Assembly: GCF_029167375.1 (NCBI RefSeq)
Contig: NZ_JARFTP010000005.1
Span: 62,001-126,000 of the forward strand
Direction: 5' to 3'
DNA from: Tsukamurella sp. 8F
Lineage (GTDB): Bacteria > Actinomycetota > Actinomycetes > Mycobacteriales > Mycobacteriaceae
DNA length: 64,000 bases
Below the pieces are notes generated by a model. It was not told where the DNA came from and ran no database searches. It saw only the letters and a list, made by a program, of their open reading frames with translations. A program made the translations under genes and the position numbers. Below, in pieces: positions 26,726-36,465 of the stretch. Numbering within the stretch: position 1 is the first letter of the stretch; each line of letters starts with the position of its first letter.

Positions 26726-27664
26726 CTACTCCCAACGTGTCGCGAGAACGTGGTCGTGAGTAGGGAGTATCTCGACCGTGCTCCGGGCGATATGCAGCCG
26801 CACGAGGGTCTCGAACGTGGCGTCTCGGTCCTCGTCCACCAGGATCCCCGGAAAGCCGGGCTTCTGCGCGGCCTGGTCGATCTGGTCGTGGTGCCATGCG
26901 GCGTCGCCCGCGACGAGGAGACGACCCCGCTCGGTGTTCAACAGGATGCCGACGCTGCCCGGCGTATGCCCGGCGAGATCGAGCAGGAGCACGGCGCCGT
27001 CGCCGAATAGATCGTGGCTGTGCGGGAACGTCAGGACAGGCGGTCCGTCGAGCTCGTAGTTCCGGATCTCCCTGCCGGACATGGCGGGACGCACCCCGGC
27101 GACGGGAGCGATCATGCCCGTCATCGCCCAGTCCCATTCGGGCCGGTGGACCACAGTCGCAAGTCCGGGGAGGTCGGACAGGCCGGACACGTGATCCCAG
27201 TGCAGGTGGGTCGGCAGCGCGAAATCGATGTCCGCTCCGTCGAACCCGCCGACATGTAGCGCCTCGACGGTGCTGAGGACGTCCGCCGGAGGCGTCACCG
27301 CGAGGCGCAGTGGCTCCGGCATAGCGGAGAGCGTCCGGTCGCGCACCGATGTGGAGATCGACGGGTCGAGCAGGATGCGACACTGCGGGTGCTCGATGAC
27401 GTAGGTGCGCAGCCCGATCTGCAGGCGCCGAGAACTCCTGGCCCCCTCGACGACGAACGGAGCGGGCACCGGGCGCGAGACCTGGGGTAGTGCCACGAAC
27501 CGCACGGTCGCCCTGGCGGGCGGCAACTCGGTCTGGGGGACCGCAGCCAGCTCGGCACGGGTGGGGCGGCGCGGGCGAACGGCGCCGCGCGCGGACGCCA
27601 CCACTGCGCGGCAGCAGGTCGCGGCGCCGATTCTTCGGACGGATGCGCTGTTCTCGGTGGGCAT
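26726..27664 (-). CDS. MBL-fold metallo-hydrolase
   Basis: A 312-residue metallo-beta-lactamase-fold protein with metal motif THLHWDH (His153, His155, Asp157, His158), then AGHTPGSVG and [10 protein letters not shown] supplying later ligands. Lactonases of the AttM/AiiA type and other MBL hydrolases share this layout. About 80 residues precede the fold and contain an Arg-rich segment without a signal peptide. It is transcribed divergently from a MerR-type regulator across a 102-bp region with a 20-bp palindrome, which suggests induction by its substrate. Confidence 0.85.
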   Translation of the reverse strand: MPTENSASVRRIGAATCCRAVVASARGAVRPRRPTRAELAAVPQTELPPARATVRFVALPQVSRPVPAPFVVEGARSSRRLQIGLRTYVIEHPQCRILLDPSISTSVRDRTLSAMPEPLRLAVTPPADVLSTVEALHVGGFDGADIDFALPTHLHWDHVSGLSDLPGLATVVHRPEWDWAMTGMIAPVAGVRPAMSGREIRNYELDGPPVLTFPHSHDLFGDGAVLLLDLAGHTPGSVGILLNTERGRLLVAGDAAWHHDQIDQAAQKPGFPGILVDEDRDATFETLVRLHIARSTVEILPTHDHVLATRWE

Positions 27665-27705
27665 GGATGTCCTCCCGTCTCTGTGTTGGTGGATGCCACG
27701 ATAGG

Positions 27706-27725
27706 ACTTAAGGTCGACCTGAAGT
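27706..27725. promoter_or_regulatory. 20-bp near-perfect palindrome, MerR-type operator
   Basis: ACTTAAGGTCGACCTGAAGT is symmetrical except for one base pair (A versus C at position 5). It lies 41 bp upstream of the MerR-family start and 41 bp upstream of the MBL hydrolase start. MerR-family proteins bind such dyads between divergent promoters. Confidence 0.65.
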
Positions 27726-27766
27726 AAAGGCGTCGGCAGACGCGTTCACGACGAAGGGGGCCGGTC

Positions 27767-28207
27767 GTGCGGATAGGCGAGGCGGCGTCGCGCATCGGAG
27801 TGCCGAGCCACGTGCTGCGGCATTGGGAGGACGCCGGCGTTCTGATTCCCGAGCGCACGATGGGTGACCAGCGTGAATACGATGCCGAGTCGGTGGCCCG
27901 GGGCAGGCTCGTTCTGCTGTGTCAGGCTGCGGGGATGTCGCTCGCCGACATCGCGGGCATGGCGTCCTCCGGTCACGCGGCTCGGGTCGCCGCGATCGAG
28001 GATCGGCGGATGCGCATCGCGGAGCAGATCCGGTCGCTGCGGCGCGCGGACGGCTTTCTGGGGCACGTCCTGAGCTGCAGTCACCCGATCGTGACAGAGT
28101 GCCCCGACTGCGCGGCGTTCGCCGATGCGTCCGTAAGTGGTCGCCCACGGCGTCGGCGGGCGCGTATTCCGGCCGGCGATGCACTGAGCGACACGTCGGG
28201 GAGCTAG
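27767..28207 (+). CDS. MerR-family transcriptional regulator
   Basis: A 146-residue regulator starting at GTG. The MerR HTH (RIGEAASRIGVPSHVLRHWE) occupies residues 1-70, followed by a dimerisation helix and a C-terminal CSHPIVTECPDC cluster that may bind a metal; the SoxR Fe-S motif CxxCxCxxxxxC is absent. The tail after residue 130 is basic and low-complexity. It probably controls the divergent MBL hydrolase through the dyad at 27706-27725. Its stop overlaps the response-regulator stop by 4 bp, tail to tail. Confidence 0.85.
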   Translation: MRIGEAASRIGVPSHVLRHWEDAGVLIPERTMGDQREYDAESVARGRLVLLCQAAGMSLADIAGMASSGHAARVAAIEDRRMRIAEQIRSLRRADGFLGHVLSCSHPIVTECPDCAAFADASVSGRPRRRRARIPAGDALSDTSGS

Positions 28208-28890
28208 AGCCAGCGATAGCGGATCTCGGGGCGGCCGCGGCCGCCGTACGCGGGGACGCGCTCGCAGATGCGGTCGTCCGCGAGTCGCTCCAGGTACCGC
28301 CAGGCCGTGACGCGCGACATCCCGGTACGGCTCGCGATCTCGTTGGCGCTCAAGGGGGCGCGCGAATCGCGGAGGGTGCTGCTGATGAGCTCCAGCGTCG
28401 GCGCCGCGATGCCCTTCGGTGTGGCGGGCACCGCCGCGGGCTCGCGTAGCGCGGCGAGCGCGGCGTCGATCTCGCGCTGCCCGACGTCGTGGTCGCCGAG
28501 CGTCCGCCGGTACTCGCGGTAGCGCTCGAGTTTGGCGGAGAACGCCGCGAATGTGAAGGGCTTGATGAGGTAGAGGAGGGCGCCGCGCGCCACGGCTGTC
28601 CGCACCGTGTCTATGTCGCGTGCCGAGGTGACCACGATGACGTCGGGCCGGGGTGTGACGTCGGCGAGTGCCCCTGCGACGTCGAGACCACTCATATCGG
28701 GCAGCCCCACGTCGACCAGAGCGAGGTCGACCGGGGCGGGGCCGGAGGACGCACGGCGCGCCGCGTCGAGCGCGTCGGCTCCGTTACCGGCTGTAGTGAG
28801 AACGTTGAAACCTGGTATGCGCCGGATGTATTCGGCGTGGGCGGCGGCGATACCCGGCTCGTCGTCGACGATCAGGACGCGGATCCCCAC
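28204..28890 (-). CDS. Response regulator, CitB/DcuR family
   Basis: A 228-residue two-component regulator: receiver domain 1-125 with Asp9-Asp10, phospho-acceptor Asp60 (LALVDVGLPD) and YLIKPF, then a C-terminal HTH of the citrate/dicarboxylate type (SANEIASRTGMSRVTAWRYLERL). Partner of the histidine kinase that overlaps it by 19 bp upstream. Given the divergent dctA, it probably activates uptake of C4-dicarboxylates or citrate. Confidence 0.9.
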   Translation of the reverse strand: MGIRVLIVDDEPGIAAAHAEYIRRIPGFNVLTTAGNGADALDAARRASSGPAPVDLALVDVGLPDMSGLDVAGALADVTPRPDVIVVTSARDIDTVRTAVARGALLYLIKPFTFAAFSAKLERYREYRRTLGDHDVGQREIDAALAALREPAAVPATPKGIAAPTLELISSTLRDSRAPLSANEIASRTGMSRVTAWRYLERLADDRICERVPAYGGRGRPEIRYRWL

Positions 28891-30461
28891 GGGACTCCCT
28901 CCGGACGCTGCGGCAGCACCAGCTCGACGGTGGACGGGTCGCGGTGCGACGTAAGCCTACCGCCGCGCCGCCGTGCGACCTGCGCGACGAGGTCGAGGCC
29001 GAGCCCGCGACCGTGCACTCGTCCCGACGAGTCCTTCGTCGAGAACCCGCGGGCGAGGGCGCGGTCGAACTCCTCGCCGGACATGCCCGCGCCGCTGTCG
29101 ACCACCTGGATGGACCAGCCGTCGCGAGACGGGCCGCCGTCGACCTCCACCCAACCGTCCGGCCCGGCGGCGTCGATCGCATTGTCCACGAGATTCCCTA
29201 GAACAGTGAGCATTTCGGCCGATGTGAGCGGGCCACCGGCGAGGTCCGCGCCGTCGGCCAGCGTGACCTCGACGCCGACCGCGGCAGCCTCCGAGACCTT
29301 CGCCACGAGTAGCGCCGTCAGCGCCGGATCCACCGCGGATGCGAGCCTGTCGACGAGTTCCTGCGAGGTCGAGTGCTGCGCCGTGGCCAGCTCGACGGCC
29401 TCGTTGCGGCGCCCCAGCTCGATCATCGTCACGACCGTGTGCAGCCGGTTGGCGTGCTCGTGGGCCTGAGCGCTGAGCGCGTTCGCCAGCGACCGCACGG
29501 CATCGAGTTCGCCGAGGACGTCCTGCAGCTCCGTTCGATCGCGCAGCGTGAGGACGGTGCCCAGCCGCCCGGTCGGACCCGAGACCGGCTGCCGGTTGGC
29601 GACCAGGACGCGGCCGCCGCCCATGTGCAACTCGTCGAGCAGGTCGTCGTCCCCGCGCAGGGAGTCGGGGAGGTCGCCGCGGTGGATCGGCCCTTCCGGC
29701 AGTGACAGCAGGCGCCGGGCCTCGTCGTTCACCACCGCTGCCGGCCCGTTCGGCGACGCGTCGTCGAACACGACGATGCCCTCGGCGAGCGCGTGTAGGA
29801 CCGCGTCGTGGTGCTCATACAGCTGGCGCAGCCCCGACGGGGTCAGGCCCAGTGTCTGCCGCCGCAGCCTGCGTTCGAGCAGCAGCGACACTCCGGCCGC
29901 GACCAGCAGCCCCGCGCCGACGACCGCGACCAGCGACGGGACCGCGGCCCACACCTGGTCCGACAGGTGTTCGCGGGTGACGCCTGCCGACACCAGCCCG
30001 ACGACCTTCCCCGTGCCGTCCCGCACCGGCGTGACCGCGCGGATGGACGGCCCGAGGGTGCCTGCGTACGTCTCCGTGAACGTTCTACCGCGCAGAGCCT
30101 CGTCGATGTTGCCGGTGAACCTGCCGCCGATCCGGTCGCGTTCGGCGTGTGTGTACCGGGTGCGGTCGGGCGCCATCACGACGATGAAGTCCATGCCCGT
30201 GGCATGCGAGACCGAGTCGGTGACCGGCAGCAGCTGGGCGGTCGGGTCCTGTGCGGCGAGTGCCGCCACCGTCGACGGTGCCCGGGCGAGGGCAACCGCC
30301 ACCGCGGTCGTGCGGGCGCGTGCCGCGTCGTCGGTCGAGCGGCGGTCGTGCCACACGACCAGGGCGGTTCCGAGCGTCGCGACCACCAGGAGCAGTGCGA
30401 ACTGTGCGAGGAACACCCGCATCGACACGGTGGGGCGCCATCGACCGGGGCGTAGGACCAC
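28872..30461 (-). CDS. Sensor histidine kinase, CitA/DcuS family
   Basis: A 529-residue sensor kinase. TM1 is at about 14-36, an extracytoplasmic PASTA-free PDC-type sensor with the RYTHAERDRIGGRFTGNIDEAL segment follows, then TM2, a cytoplasmic PAS domain, a helix with AQAHEHANRLH carrying the phospho-acceptor His, and a HATPase domain (NLVDNAID, DSGAGM, GRGLGL). This is the DcuS/CitA layout, in which the external PAS fold binds citrate or C4-dicarboxylates. GTG 30461 is chosen because GGAAGGAG lies just upstream; the frame is open 53 codons further without signs of coding. Confidence 0.9.
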   Translation of the reverse strand: MVLRPGRWRPTVSMRVFLAQFALLLVVATLGTALVVWHDRRSTDDAARARTTAVAVALARAPSTVAALAAQDPTAQLLPVTDSVSHATGMDFIVVMAPDRTRYTHAERDRIGGRFTGNIDEALRGRTFTETYAGTLGPSIRAVTPVRDGTGKVVGLVSAGVTREHLSDQVWAAVPSLVAVVGAGLLVAAGVSLLLERRLRRQTLGLTPSGLRQLYEHHDAVLHALAEGIVVFDDASPNGPAAVVNDEARRLLSLPEGPIHRGDLPDSLRGDDDLLDELHMGGGRVLVANRQPVSGPTGRLGTVLTLRDRTELQDVLGELDAVRSLANALSAQAHEHANRLHTVVTMIELGRRNEAVELATAQHSTSQELVDRLASAVDPALTALLVAKVSEAAAVGVEVTLADGADLAGGPLTSAEMLTVLGNLVDNAIDAAGPDGWVEVDGGPSRDGWSIQVVDSGAGMSGEEFDRALARGFSTKDSSGRVHGRGLGLDLVAQVARRRGGRLTSHRDPSTVELVLPQRPEGVPWGSAS

Positions 30462-30567
30462 CTGCCCGCTCCTTCCGTGCACAGAATGAACACAAGAGTG
30501 CTGTAGGTCACAGCGTGTCCCATGATCGTCGGCGAGCGTTCCTCGCGCACGAGTCAAAGGAGACACC

Positions 30568-31932
30568 GTGACCACATCAGCCTCGCAGCCCGCGTCACCC
30601 GCGCGGCGCAGGGACCGCACACACCTGCTCTACATCGCGGTCATCGCCGCGGTCGTGGCGGGCGTGATACTCGGCCTCCTCGCTCCCGGAGTGGGTAAGG
30701 GGCTCAAACCCCTCGGTGACATCTTCGTGGACCTGATCAAGATGATGATCGCGCCGGTCATCTTCTGCACCATCGTGCTCGGCATCGGGTCGGTACGGAA
30801 GGCGGCAAGCGTCGGCCGGGTCGGCGGTCTCGCGCTCCTGTACTTCATCGTCATGTCGACGTTCGCCCTGGGAATCGGCATTCTCGTCGGCAATATCGTC
30901 AAGCCCGGCACCGGTCTGAACGTGATCGCGGGATCCGGGGCGAAGTACGCCGCCGAGGCGCATGAGGCGGGCGGCACATGGGACTTCGTCCGCTCGATCG
31001 TTCCCGACACCCTGTTCTCGTCGGTGACCTCCGGAAGCGTGCTGCAGGCGCTGTTCGTAGCCTTGCTCGTGGGTTTCGGTCTGCAGGCCCTCGGCGACGC
31101 CGGTGAGCCGATCGTGCGTGGCATCGCGCTCGTGCAGCGACTGGTGTTCCGCGTGCTCGTGATGATCCTGTGGCTCGCGCCGATCGGCGCCTTCGGTGCG
31201 ATCGCCGCCGTGGTCGGTTCGACCGGGTTCAAGGCCGTCGAGCAGCTGGGGCTGCTGATGCTCGCGTTCTACGTGACGTGCATCCTGTTCGTCTTCGTGG
31301 TGCTGGGGATCGTCCTGAAGCTGGTGACGGGTGTGTCGGTATTCAAGCTGGCGCGCTACCTCGCCCGCGAGTATCTGCTGATCGTCGCGACGAGTTCGTC
31401 GGAGTCGGCGCTGCCGCGCCTGATCGCGAAGATGGAGCATGCCGGGGTCGAGAAGACCACGGTCGGTCTAGTCGTGCCCACCGGCTACTCGTTCAACCTG
31501 GACGGAACCGCGATCTATCTGACGATGGCGTCGCTGTTCGTCGCCGATGCGATGGGGAATCCGCTCAGCTACGCCGAGCAGTTCTCCCTACTGCTGTTCA
31601 TGATGATCGCCTCCAAGGGTGCGGCCGGCGTCACCGGTGCCGGCCTGGCGACCCTGGCCGGCGGGTTGCAGGCGCACCGCCCCGACCTGCTGGACGGCGT
31701 CAGTGTCGTGGTCGGCATCGACCGGTTCATGTCCGAGGCACGCGCACTCACCAACTTCTCCGGCAACGCGATAGCGACGCTCGTGATCGGTAAGTGGACC
31801 CACTCCGTCGACCTGGACAAGACCCGCCGCGTCCTCGACGGCGAGGACCCGTTCGATGAGGCCACGATGGTCGACCACGGGTCGGAACCGGCCTCGCCGC
31901 CCCCGCCGGCGTCGGAACCCGCTCAGGTCTGA
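30568..31932 (+). CDS. dctA: C4-dicarboxylate:cation symporter DctA
   Basis: A 454-residue DAACS-family transporter with eight membrane segments, the serine-rich hairpin [12 protein letters not shown] and the NxDGT motif ([13 protein letters not shown]) that bind cation and substrate. It imports succinate, fumarate or malate. The GTG start follows AAAGGAG. It is transcribed away from the CitA/CitB-like pair across a 106-bp gap, the usual arrangement for a sensor controlling its transporter. The Pro-rich C-terminal tail is dispensable-looking. Confidence 0.93.
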   Translation: MTTSASQPASPARRRDRTHLLYIAVIAAVVAGVILGLLAPGVGKGLKPLGDIFVDLIKMMIAPVIFCTIVLGIGSVRKAASVGRVGGLALLYFIVMSTFALGIGILVGNIVKPGTGLNVIAGSGAKYAAEAHEAGGTWDFVRSIVPDTLFSSVTSGSVLQALFVALLVGFGLQALGDAGEPIVRGIALVQRLVFRVLVMILWLAPIGAFGAIAAVVGSTGFKAVEQLGLLMLAFYVTCILFVFVVLGIVLKLVTGVSVFKLARYLAREYLLIVATSSSESALPRLIAKMEHAGVEKTTVGLVVPTGYSFNLDGTAIYLTMASLFVADAMGNPLSYAEQFSLLLFMMIASKGAAGVTGAGLATLAGGLQAHRPDLLDGVSVVVGIDRFMSEARALTNFSGNAIATLVIGKWTHSVDLDKTRRVLDGEDPFDEATMVDHGSEPASPPPPASEPAQV

Positions 31933-32000
31933 CGGGCCGCGCTCGCGGAGCGCTCCGCAGGAGCCCAACGGGCGCCCACGGGGTGCCTCCCGGTGCCCAT

Positions 32001-32015
32001 TACACTCGGTGTCCG
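32001..32015 (+). promoter_or_regulatory. Leaderless-type -10 element of purL
   Basis: TACACT at 32001-32006 is a good -10 hexamer, and the GTG at 32015 starts 8 nt after it, where transcription should begin. No ribosome-binding site is present. This fits leaderless translation, common in actinobacteria. No convincing -35 element or purine-responsive element is visible. Confidence 0.5.
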
Positions 32016-34318
32016 TGCACGTAGACACGGCCGCGAACGCCGCGCAGACCCCCGACGAACCGCAGCCCTATCGTGAACTCGGGCTGAAGGACGACGAGTA
32101 CCAGCGGATCCGGGACATCCTCGGACGCCGCCCCACCGACGCAGAGCTGGCCATCTACTCGGTGATGTGGTCGGAGCACTGCTCCTACAAGTCCTCGAAG
32201 GTGCATCTGCGCTACTTCGGCGAGACCACCACCGACGAGATGCGTGAGGTGATGCTCGCGGGCATCGGCGAGAACGCAGGCGTGGTGGACATCGGCGACG
32301 GCTGGGCTGTGACGTTCAAGGTCGAATCACACAACCACCCCTCCTATGTGGAGCCGTATCAGGGCGCCGCGACCGGCGTAGGCGGCATCGTCCGCGACAT
32401 CATGGCGATGGGCGCGCGCCCGATCGCCGTCATGGACCAGCTGCGCTTCGGCCCCGCCGATGCGCCCGACACGCGTCGCGTCGTCGACGGTGTGGTGCGC
32501 GGTGTCGGCGGCTACGGCAACTCGCTGGGCCTGCCGAACATCGGCGGCGAGACCGTGTTCGACGCCTCCTACGCGGGCAATCCGCTCGTCAACGCGCTGT
32601 GCGCGGGCGTGCTGCGTGCCGAGGATCTGCACCTCGCCTTCGCGTCCGGTGCGGGCAACAAGATCATCCTGTTCGGCGCGCGCACCGGCCTCGACGGCAT
32701 CGGCGGCGTCTCCGTGCTCGCCTCGGAGACCTTCGACGACGGGCCCGCCGACGGAGTCGGCGCGCCGACGCGGCCGAAGAAGCTCCCGGCGGTCCAGGTG
32801 GGCGACCCGTTCACCGAGAAGGTGCTCATCGAGTGCTGCCTCGACCTGTACCGCGAGAAGTTGGTCGTCGGCATCCAGGACCTCGGCGGCGCGGGGCTCT
32901 CCTGTGCCACGTCCGAACTTGCTGCGGCCGGAGACGGCGGCATGCATATCGAGCTCGAGAAGGTGCCGATGCGCGCCGAAGGCATGACCCCGGCGGAGGT
33001 GCTGTCGTCGGAGTCTCAGGAGCGCATGTGCGCCGTCGTGACGCCCGAGAACGTGGACGCGTTCATGCAGGTGTGCGCGAAGTGGGACGTGCTGGCCACC
33101 GTCATCGGCGAGGTCACGGACGGCGAGCGACTCGTCATCACGTGGCACGGTGAGACCGTCGTCGACGCGCCGCCGCGCACCATCGCCCACGACGGCCCCG
33201 TCTACGAGCGTCCAGTCGCGCGCCCGGAATGGATGGACGACGTCATCGCGTCCACTTCGAGGGGCCTCACCCGCCCGCAGACCCCCGAGGAGTTGCGGGC
33301 CACCGCGCTGCAGTTGCTCGCGTCGCCGGCACTGTGCTCGCGGCGCTTCATCACCGAGCAGTACGACCGCTACGTCCGCGGCAACACCGTGCTCGCGGAG
33401 CACGCCGACGCGGGCGTGGTGCAGATCGACGAGGAGTCGCACCGCGGCATCGCGTTGGCCACCGACGCTTCGGGGCGCTACACGTACCTCGACCCGTACG
33501 TCGGCGGACAGCTCGCGCTGGCGGAGGCCTACCGCAACGTCGCCGCCACGGGTGCTACGCCGAAGGCTGTCACCGACTGCCTCAATTTCGGCTCACCGGA
33601 GGACGCGGGCGTCATGTGGCAGTTCCAGCAGGCTGTGCACGGCATCGCCGACGGTTGCGCGCAGCTCGGCATCCCGGTGACCGGCGGCAACGTCTCGTTC
33701 TACAACCAGACCGGCGCCGTTGCGATCCTCCCGACGCCGGTCATCGGCGTGATGGGCGTGATCGACGACGTCCGCCGCCGGATACCCACCGGCTTCGGCA
33801 CGGAGCCCGGCGAGACGCTGATCCTGCTCGGCGACACCCACGACGAGTTCGACGGCTCGATCTGGGCGCAGGTCGCGCACGATCATCTCGGTGGCGTGCC
33901 GCCGCGCGTCGACCTCGAGCGGGAGAGGCTGCTGGCATCGGTGCTGACCGCGGCGTCGCGCGACGGTCTCGTCTCCGCTGCCCACGATCTCTCGGAGGGT
34001 GGCCTGTGGCAGGCGGCCGTCGAGTCCGCGCTCGCGGGGGAGACGGGCGTTCGGCTGCTGCTGCCCGAGGGCGCCGACCCGTTCGTGACGCTGTTCTCGG
34101 AGTCGGCCGGTCGGATCCTGGTTGCCGTGCCGCGCACCGAGGAGTCCCGTTTCGTGTCCATGTGCTCCGCGCGCGGGCTGCCCGCCGTGCGGATCGGTGT
34201 CGTGGACCAGGGCTCGGACTCCGTCGAGGTGCAAGGGCAGTTCACCGTGCCGCTCGCCGAGCTCCGCGAGACGCATGAGGGGACTCTGCCGAAGCTGTTC
34301 GGGCACGGCGTGGCGTAG
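32015..34318 (+). CDS. purL: Phosphoribosylformylglycinamidine synthase subunit PurL
   Basis: A 767-residue small-type PurL, the ATP-dependent synthetase that converts FGAR to FGAM with PurS and PurQ. Typical segments are seen: [33 protein letters not shown] and [13 protein letters not shown] in the first half, and [12 protein letters not shown] in the second half. GTG 32015 ([10 protein letters not shown]) is chosen because of the leaderless promoter; GTG 32009 is the alternative. It follows dctA by 82 bp and is independent of purSQ at 3847. Confidence 0.95.
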   Translation: MHVDTAANAAQTPDEPQPYRELGLKDDEYQRIRDILGRRPTDAELAIYSVMWSEHCSYKSSKVHLRYFGETTTDEMREVMLAGIGENAGVVDIGDGWAVTFKVESHNHPSYVEPYQGAATGVGGIVRDIMAMGARPIAVMDQLRFGPADAPDTRRVVDGVVRGVGGYGNSLGLPNIGGETVFDASYAGNPLVNALCAGVLRAEDLHLAFASGAGNKIILFGARTGLDGIGGVSVLASETFDDGPADGVGAPTRPKKLPAVQVGDPFTEKVLIECCLDLYREKLVVGIQDLGGAGLSCATSELAAAGDGGMHIELEKVPMRAEGMTPAEVLSSESQERMCAVVTPENVDAFMQVCAKWDVLATVIGEVTDGERLVITWHGETVVDAPPRTIAHDGPVYERPVARPEWMDDVIASTSRGLTRPQTPEELRATALQLLASPALCSRRFITEQYDRYVRGNTVLAEHADAGVVQIDEESHRGIALATDASGRYTYLDPYVGGQLALAEAYRNVAATGATPKAVTDCLNFGSPEDAGVMWQFQQAVHGIADGCAQLGIPVTGGNVSFYNQTGAVAILPTPVIGVMGVIDDVRRRIPTGFGTEPGETLILLGDTHDEFDGSIWAQVAHDHLGGVPPRVDLERERLLASVLTAASRDGLVSAAHDLSEGGLWQAAVESALAGETGVRLLLPEGADPFVTLFSESAGRILVAVPRTEESRFVSMCSARGLPAVRIGVVDQGSDSVEVQGQFTVPLAELRETHEGTLPKLFGHGVA

Positions 34319-34405
34319 GCCGACGAGCCGGCCCGAGTCACGCGGCGAGCGTCATGGGGCGCATGCACACACGGAGGGTCCGGGCGGCTCCGGCGTGTCG
34401 CGTGC

Positions 34406-34429
34406 GCTCGGCTGCCGGGACGGCCGAGC
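34406..34429. terminator. GC hairpin between convergent purL and GCS2 genes
   Basis: GCTCGGC-N10-GCCGAGC forms a 7-bp stem without a T-tract. It lies between the convergent ends of purL (34318) and the GCS2 ligase (34456), where a bidirectional terminator is expected. The remaining part of this 137-bp gap shows nothing else. Confidence 0.35.
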
Positions 34430-34455
34430 CCGCGAGCATCGCTGAGAAATGTGGT

Positions 34456-35955
34456 TCAGTCCCAGGTGTGTACCGGATCGCCGTCGTGCATGCGGTCGAG
34501 GTACTCGCGGAGCATGCCGACGATGGCGTCCGCGCGGGTCTCGCCCGCGGTCTCGCGTTCCGAGACTCTGCGGCGCTGCCAGGATGCGCCGTTCTGCCTT
34601 GTCGCGCAACGTCCTTCGATCACAGTCAGGAGTTGATCGCGCACATCGGAATCGACTCCGAGAACCTGCAGCCCGTGGTCGGCGTGCGGGAGCAGGATCC
34701 GATGGGTGAGTTCATCGGGACAGACCCATCCGGCCGATGGCCAGTACAGCCGCGCATCCATGCCATCGCGGCCCCCGGCGATCAGGTTCTCCTCTGCCGC
34801 ACCGAAACTCATGCGAGTCCAGATCGGTCGGTCCTCCCGAGCCAGCGACGTTATCGCGCCGTAGAAGAAGCCGGCGTTCGCCATCATGTCGATCAGCGTG
34901 GGGCCGCTGGGCAGGGTGCGGTTCTCGATCCGGACGTGTGGGTGACCGCCGACGGTGTCGTACACCGGCCGGTTCCAGCGCCAGATCGTGCCGTTGTGCA
35001 TCTTGAGCTCCGTCAGCTCGGGGACGCGGCCGGCGTCGAGCTCGTCGAGCGGGTCGATGGGTGAGGATTCGGGCAGGAGCGCCGGGAAGTAGCGTGTGTT
35101 CTCCTCGAACAGGTCGAAGATGCTGTTGATCCAGCGCTCGCCGAACCACACGCGCGGGCGCACGCCCTGGTTCTTGAGCTCGATCGGCCGGATATCGGTG
35201 GCCTGCGTGAACAGCGGGAGCCTGGTCTCATGCCACAGGGCCTTGTGGTCGAGGAACGGCGAATTCGCGGCTAGCGCGACCTGGACGCCCGCGAACGCCT
35301 GGGCCGCGTTCCAGTGGTTCGCGAAGTCCTCGGGCGCGAGCCGCAGGTGCAGTTGGATCGAGGTGCAGGCGGCCTCGGGGAGGATCGTGCCGGTCACGAC
35401 GTGCAACTCCTCCGCAGCACCGTCGAAGGCGGAACCCTCGATGTCGATCAGCAGGTCCTCTCCGCGGGCCGCGAAGATCTGCTCCTCCAGCTGCTCGTAG
35501 CGGTTGGACTGCGAGAGCCATTGCTTCTCGAACTGCGCCGCGGTGAGCGTGGGCAGCATCCCGATCATGACGGTGTGCGCTCCGTGCTCGGCCGCCATGG
35601 ATTCGAGGCGATTCAGGGCGGAGCGCAGATCGTCGGCGAAATCCATTGCGTGCGAGGCTTTGAGCGGTTGCGGGTCCAGGTTGAGCTCGATGTTGAACTG
35701 CCCCAGTTCGGACTCGTACGTGTCTGAGGCGAGGTCGGAGAGGATGGCTTGGTTGCACATCGCGGGGTTCATCTGGGCGTCGACGAGGTTGAGCTCGACC
35801 TCCATACCCAGCAGCGGATCGGGCTGCGTGCTGCGGTCGGTGAACAGGCCGTCCGCGAGCATCCGGTCGATGGCCTCGGTGCCGCGGAGCACGCGGTCCC
35901 GGAATCGCGTGCGGTCCTCGCGGGTGAACGTGGTGCCGGTGACTTCCGCTCCCAT
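34456..35955 (-). CDS. Glutamate-cysteine ligase family (GCS2-like) protein
   Basis: A 499-residue carboxylate-amine ligase with the GCS2 pattern: LLGMEVELNLVD (metal-binding Glu residues) near 50, ELGQFNIELNLDPQPL, ATDIRPIELKNQG and the late RIENRTLPSGPTLIDMMANAGFF. Such proteins join glutamate or another acid to an amine using ATP; related actinobacterial proteins are annotated as glutamate-cysteine ligase, but the organism uses mycothiol (see mshD), so glutathione synthesis is not implied. An EgtA-like role in gamma-glutamylcysteine supply for ergothioneine is possible, with no egtBCD genes here. Start ATG 35955 is the first before the conserved region. Confidence 0.75.
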   Translation of the reverse strand: MGAEVTGTTFTREDRTRFRDRVLRGTEAIDRMLADGLFTDRSTQPDPLLGMEVELNLVDAQMNPAMCNQAILSDLASDTYESELGQFNIELNLDPQPLKASHAMDFADDLRSALNRLESMAAEHGAHTVMIGMLPTLTAAQFEKQWLSQSNRYEQLEEQIFAARGEDLLIDIEGSAFDGAAEELHVVTGTILPEAACTSIQLHLRLAPEDFANHWNAAQAFAGVQVALAANSPFLDHKALWHETRLPLFTQATDIRPIELKNQGVRPRVWFGERWINSIFDLFEENTRYFPALLPESSPIDPLDELDAGRVPELTELKMHNGTIWRWNRPVYDTVGGHPHVRIENRTLPSGPTLIDMMANAGFFYGAITSLAREDRPIWTRMSFGAAEENLIAGGRDGMDARLYWPSAGWVCPDELTHRILLPHADHGLQVLGVDSDVRDQLLTVIEGRCATRQNGASWQRRRVSERETAGETRADAIVGMLREYLDRMHDGDPVHTWD

Positions 35956-36022
35956 CGGCCAAGCGTGGCAGAACGCGGCGGTCAGCGCATAAGGATCGAC
36001 GACGGCCTGACAGGATGACCGC

Positions 36023-36409
36023 ATGGCCAAGGCGATCGACCCGCTGGAGATGCGGGAGGCGGTGCTGGCGGTGGCGGCGTGGATCGGCGATGCGAGTGTG
36101 CCCGAGCCGAGTCGCACTGAGCGTGCCGCCGCCGTGCGGCTGACCGCGCGGATGCTCGAGCAGGACGCGCCGGGTGGTTCCGTCGAGGTCCGGGTTCCGC
36201 CGTTCGCCGCGGTCCAGTGCATCGAGGGCCCGCGCCATACGCGCGGTACGCCACCCAACGTGGTGGAGGCGGATCCGCATACGTGGCTGCGGCTCGCCAC
36301 CGGGCTCGAGACGCTCGATGAGGCGCACGCGGCGGGACGCGCCACCGTCAGCGGGTCCCGGGCGGGCGAGATCCAACGCTGGTTGCCGCTGCTGCCCCTG
36401 CCGGACTGA
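36023..36409 (+). CDS. SCP2-like (bacterial sterol-carrier ortholog) protein
   Basis: A 128-residue acidic protein of the bacterial SCP-ortholog family (Rv0807-like), with the pattern VRVPPFAAVQCIEGPRHTRGTPPNVVE and PHTWLRLATG. The family is nearly always found close to purF in mycobacteria, as here. Ligand and role are unknown; a lipid-binding groove is inferred from the SCP2 fold. Confidence 0.85.
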   Translation: MAKAIDPLEMREAVLAVAAWIGDASVPEPSRTERAAAVRLTARMLEQDAPGGSVEVRVPPFAAVQCIEGPRHTRGTPPNVVEADPHTWLRLATGLETLDEAHAAGRATVSGSRAGEIQRWLPLLPLPD

Positions 36410-36465
36410 GAAGTCCACCCGCATCTCCACCCGGGGGTGGAGCAAACCTGTCGTACCGCCGGCGC

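Noticed and set aside
34456-35955. Glutathione synthesis gene
   Set aside because: Mycothiol synthase is encoded in the window and no gshB-like partner is seen; the GCS2 fold alone does not prove glutathione production.
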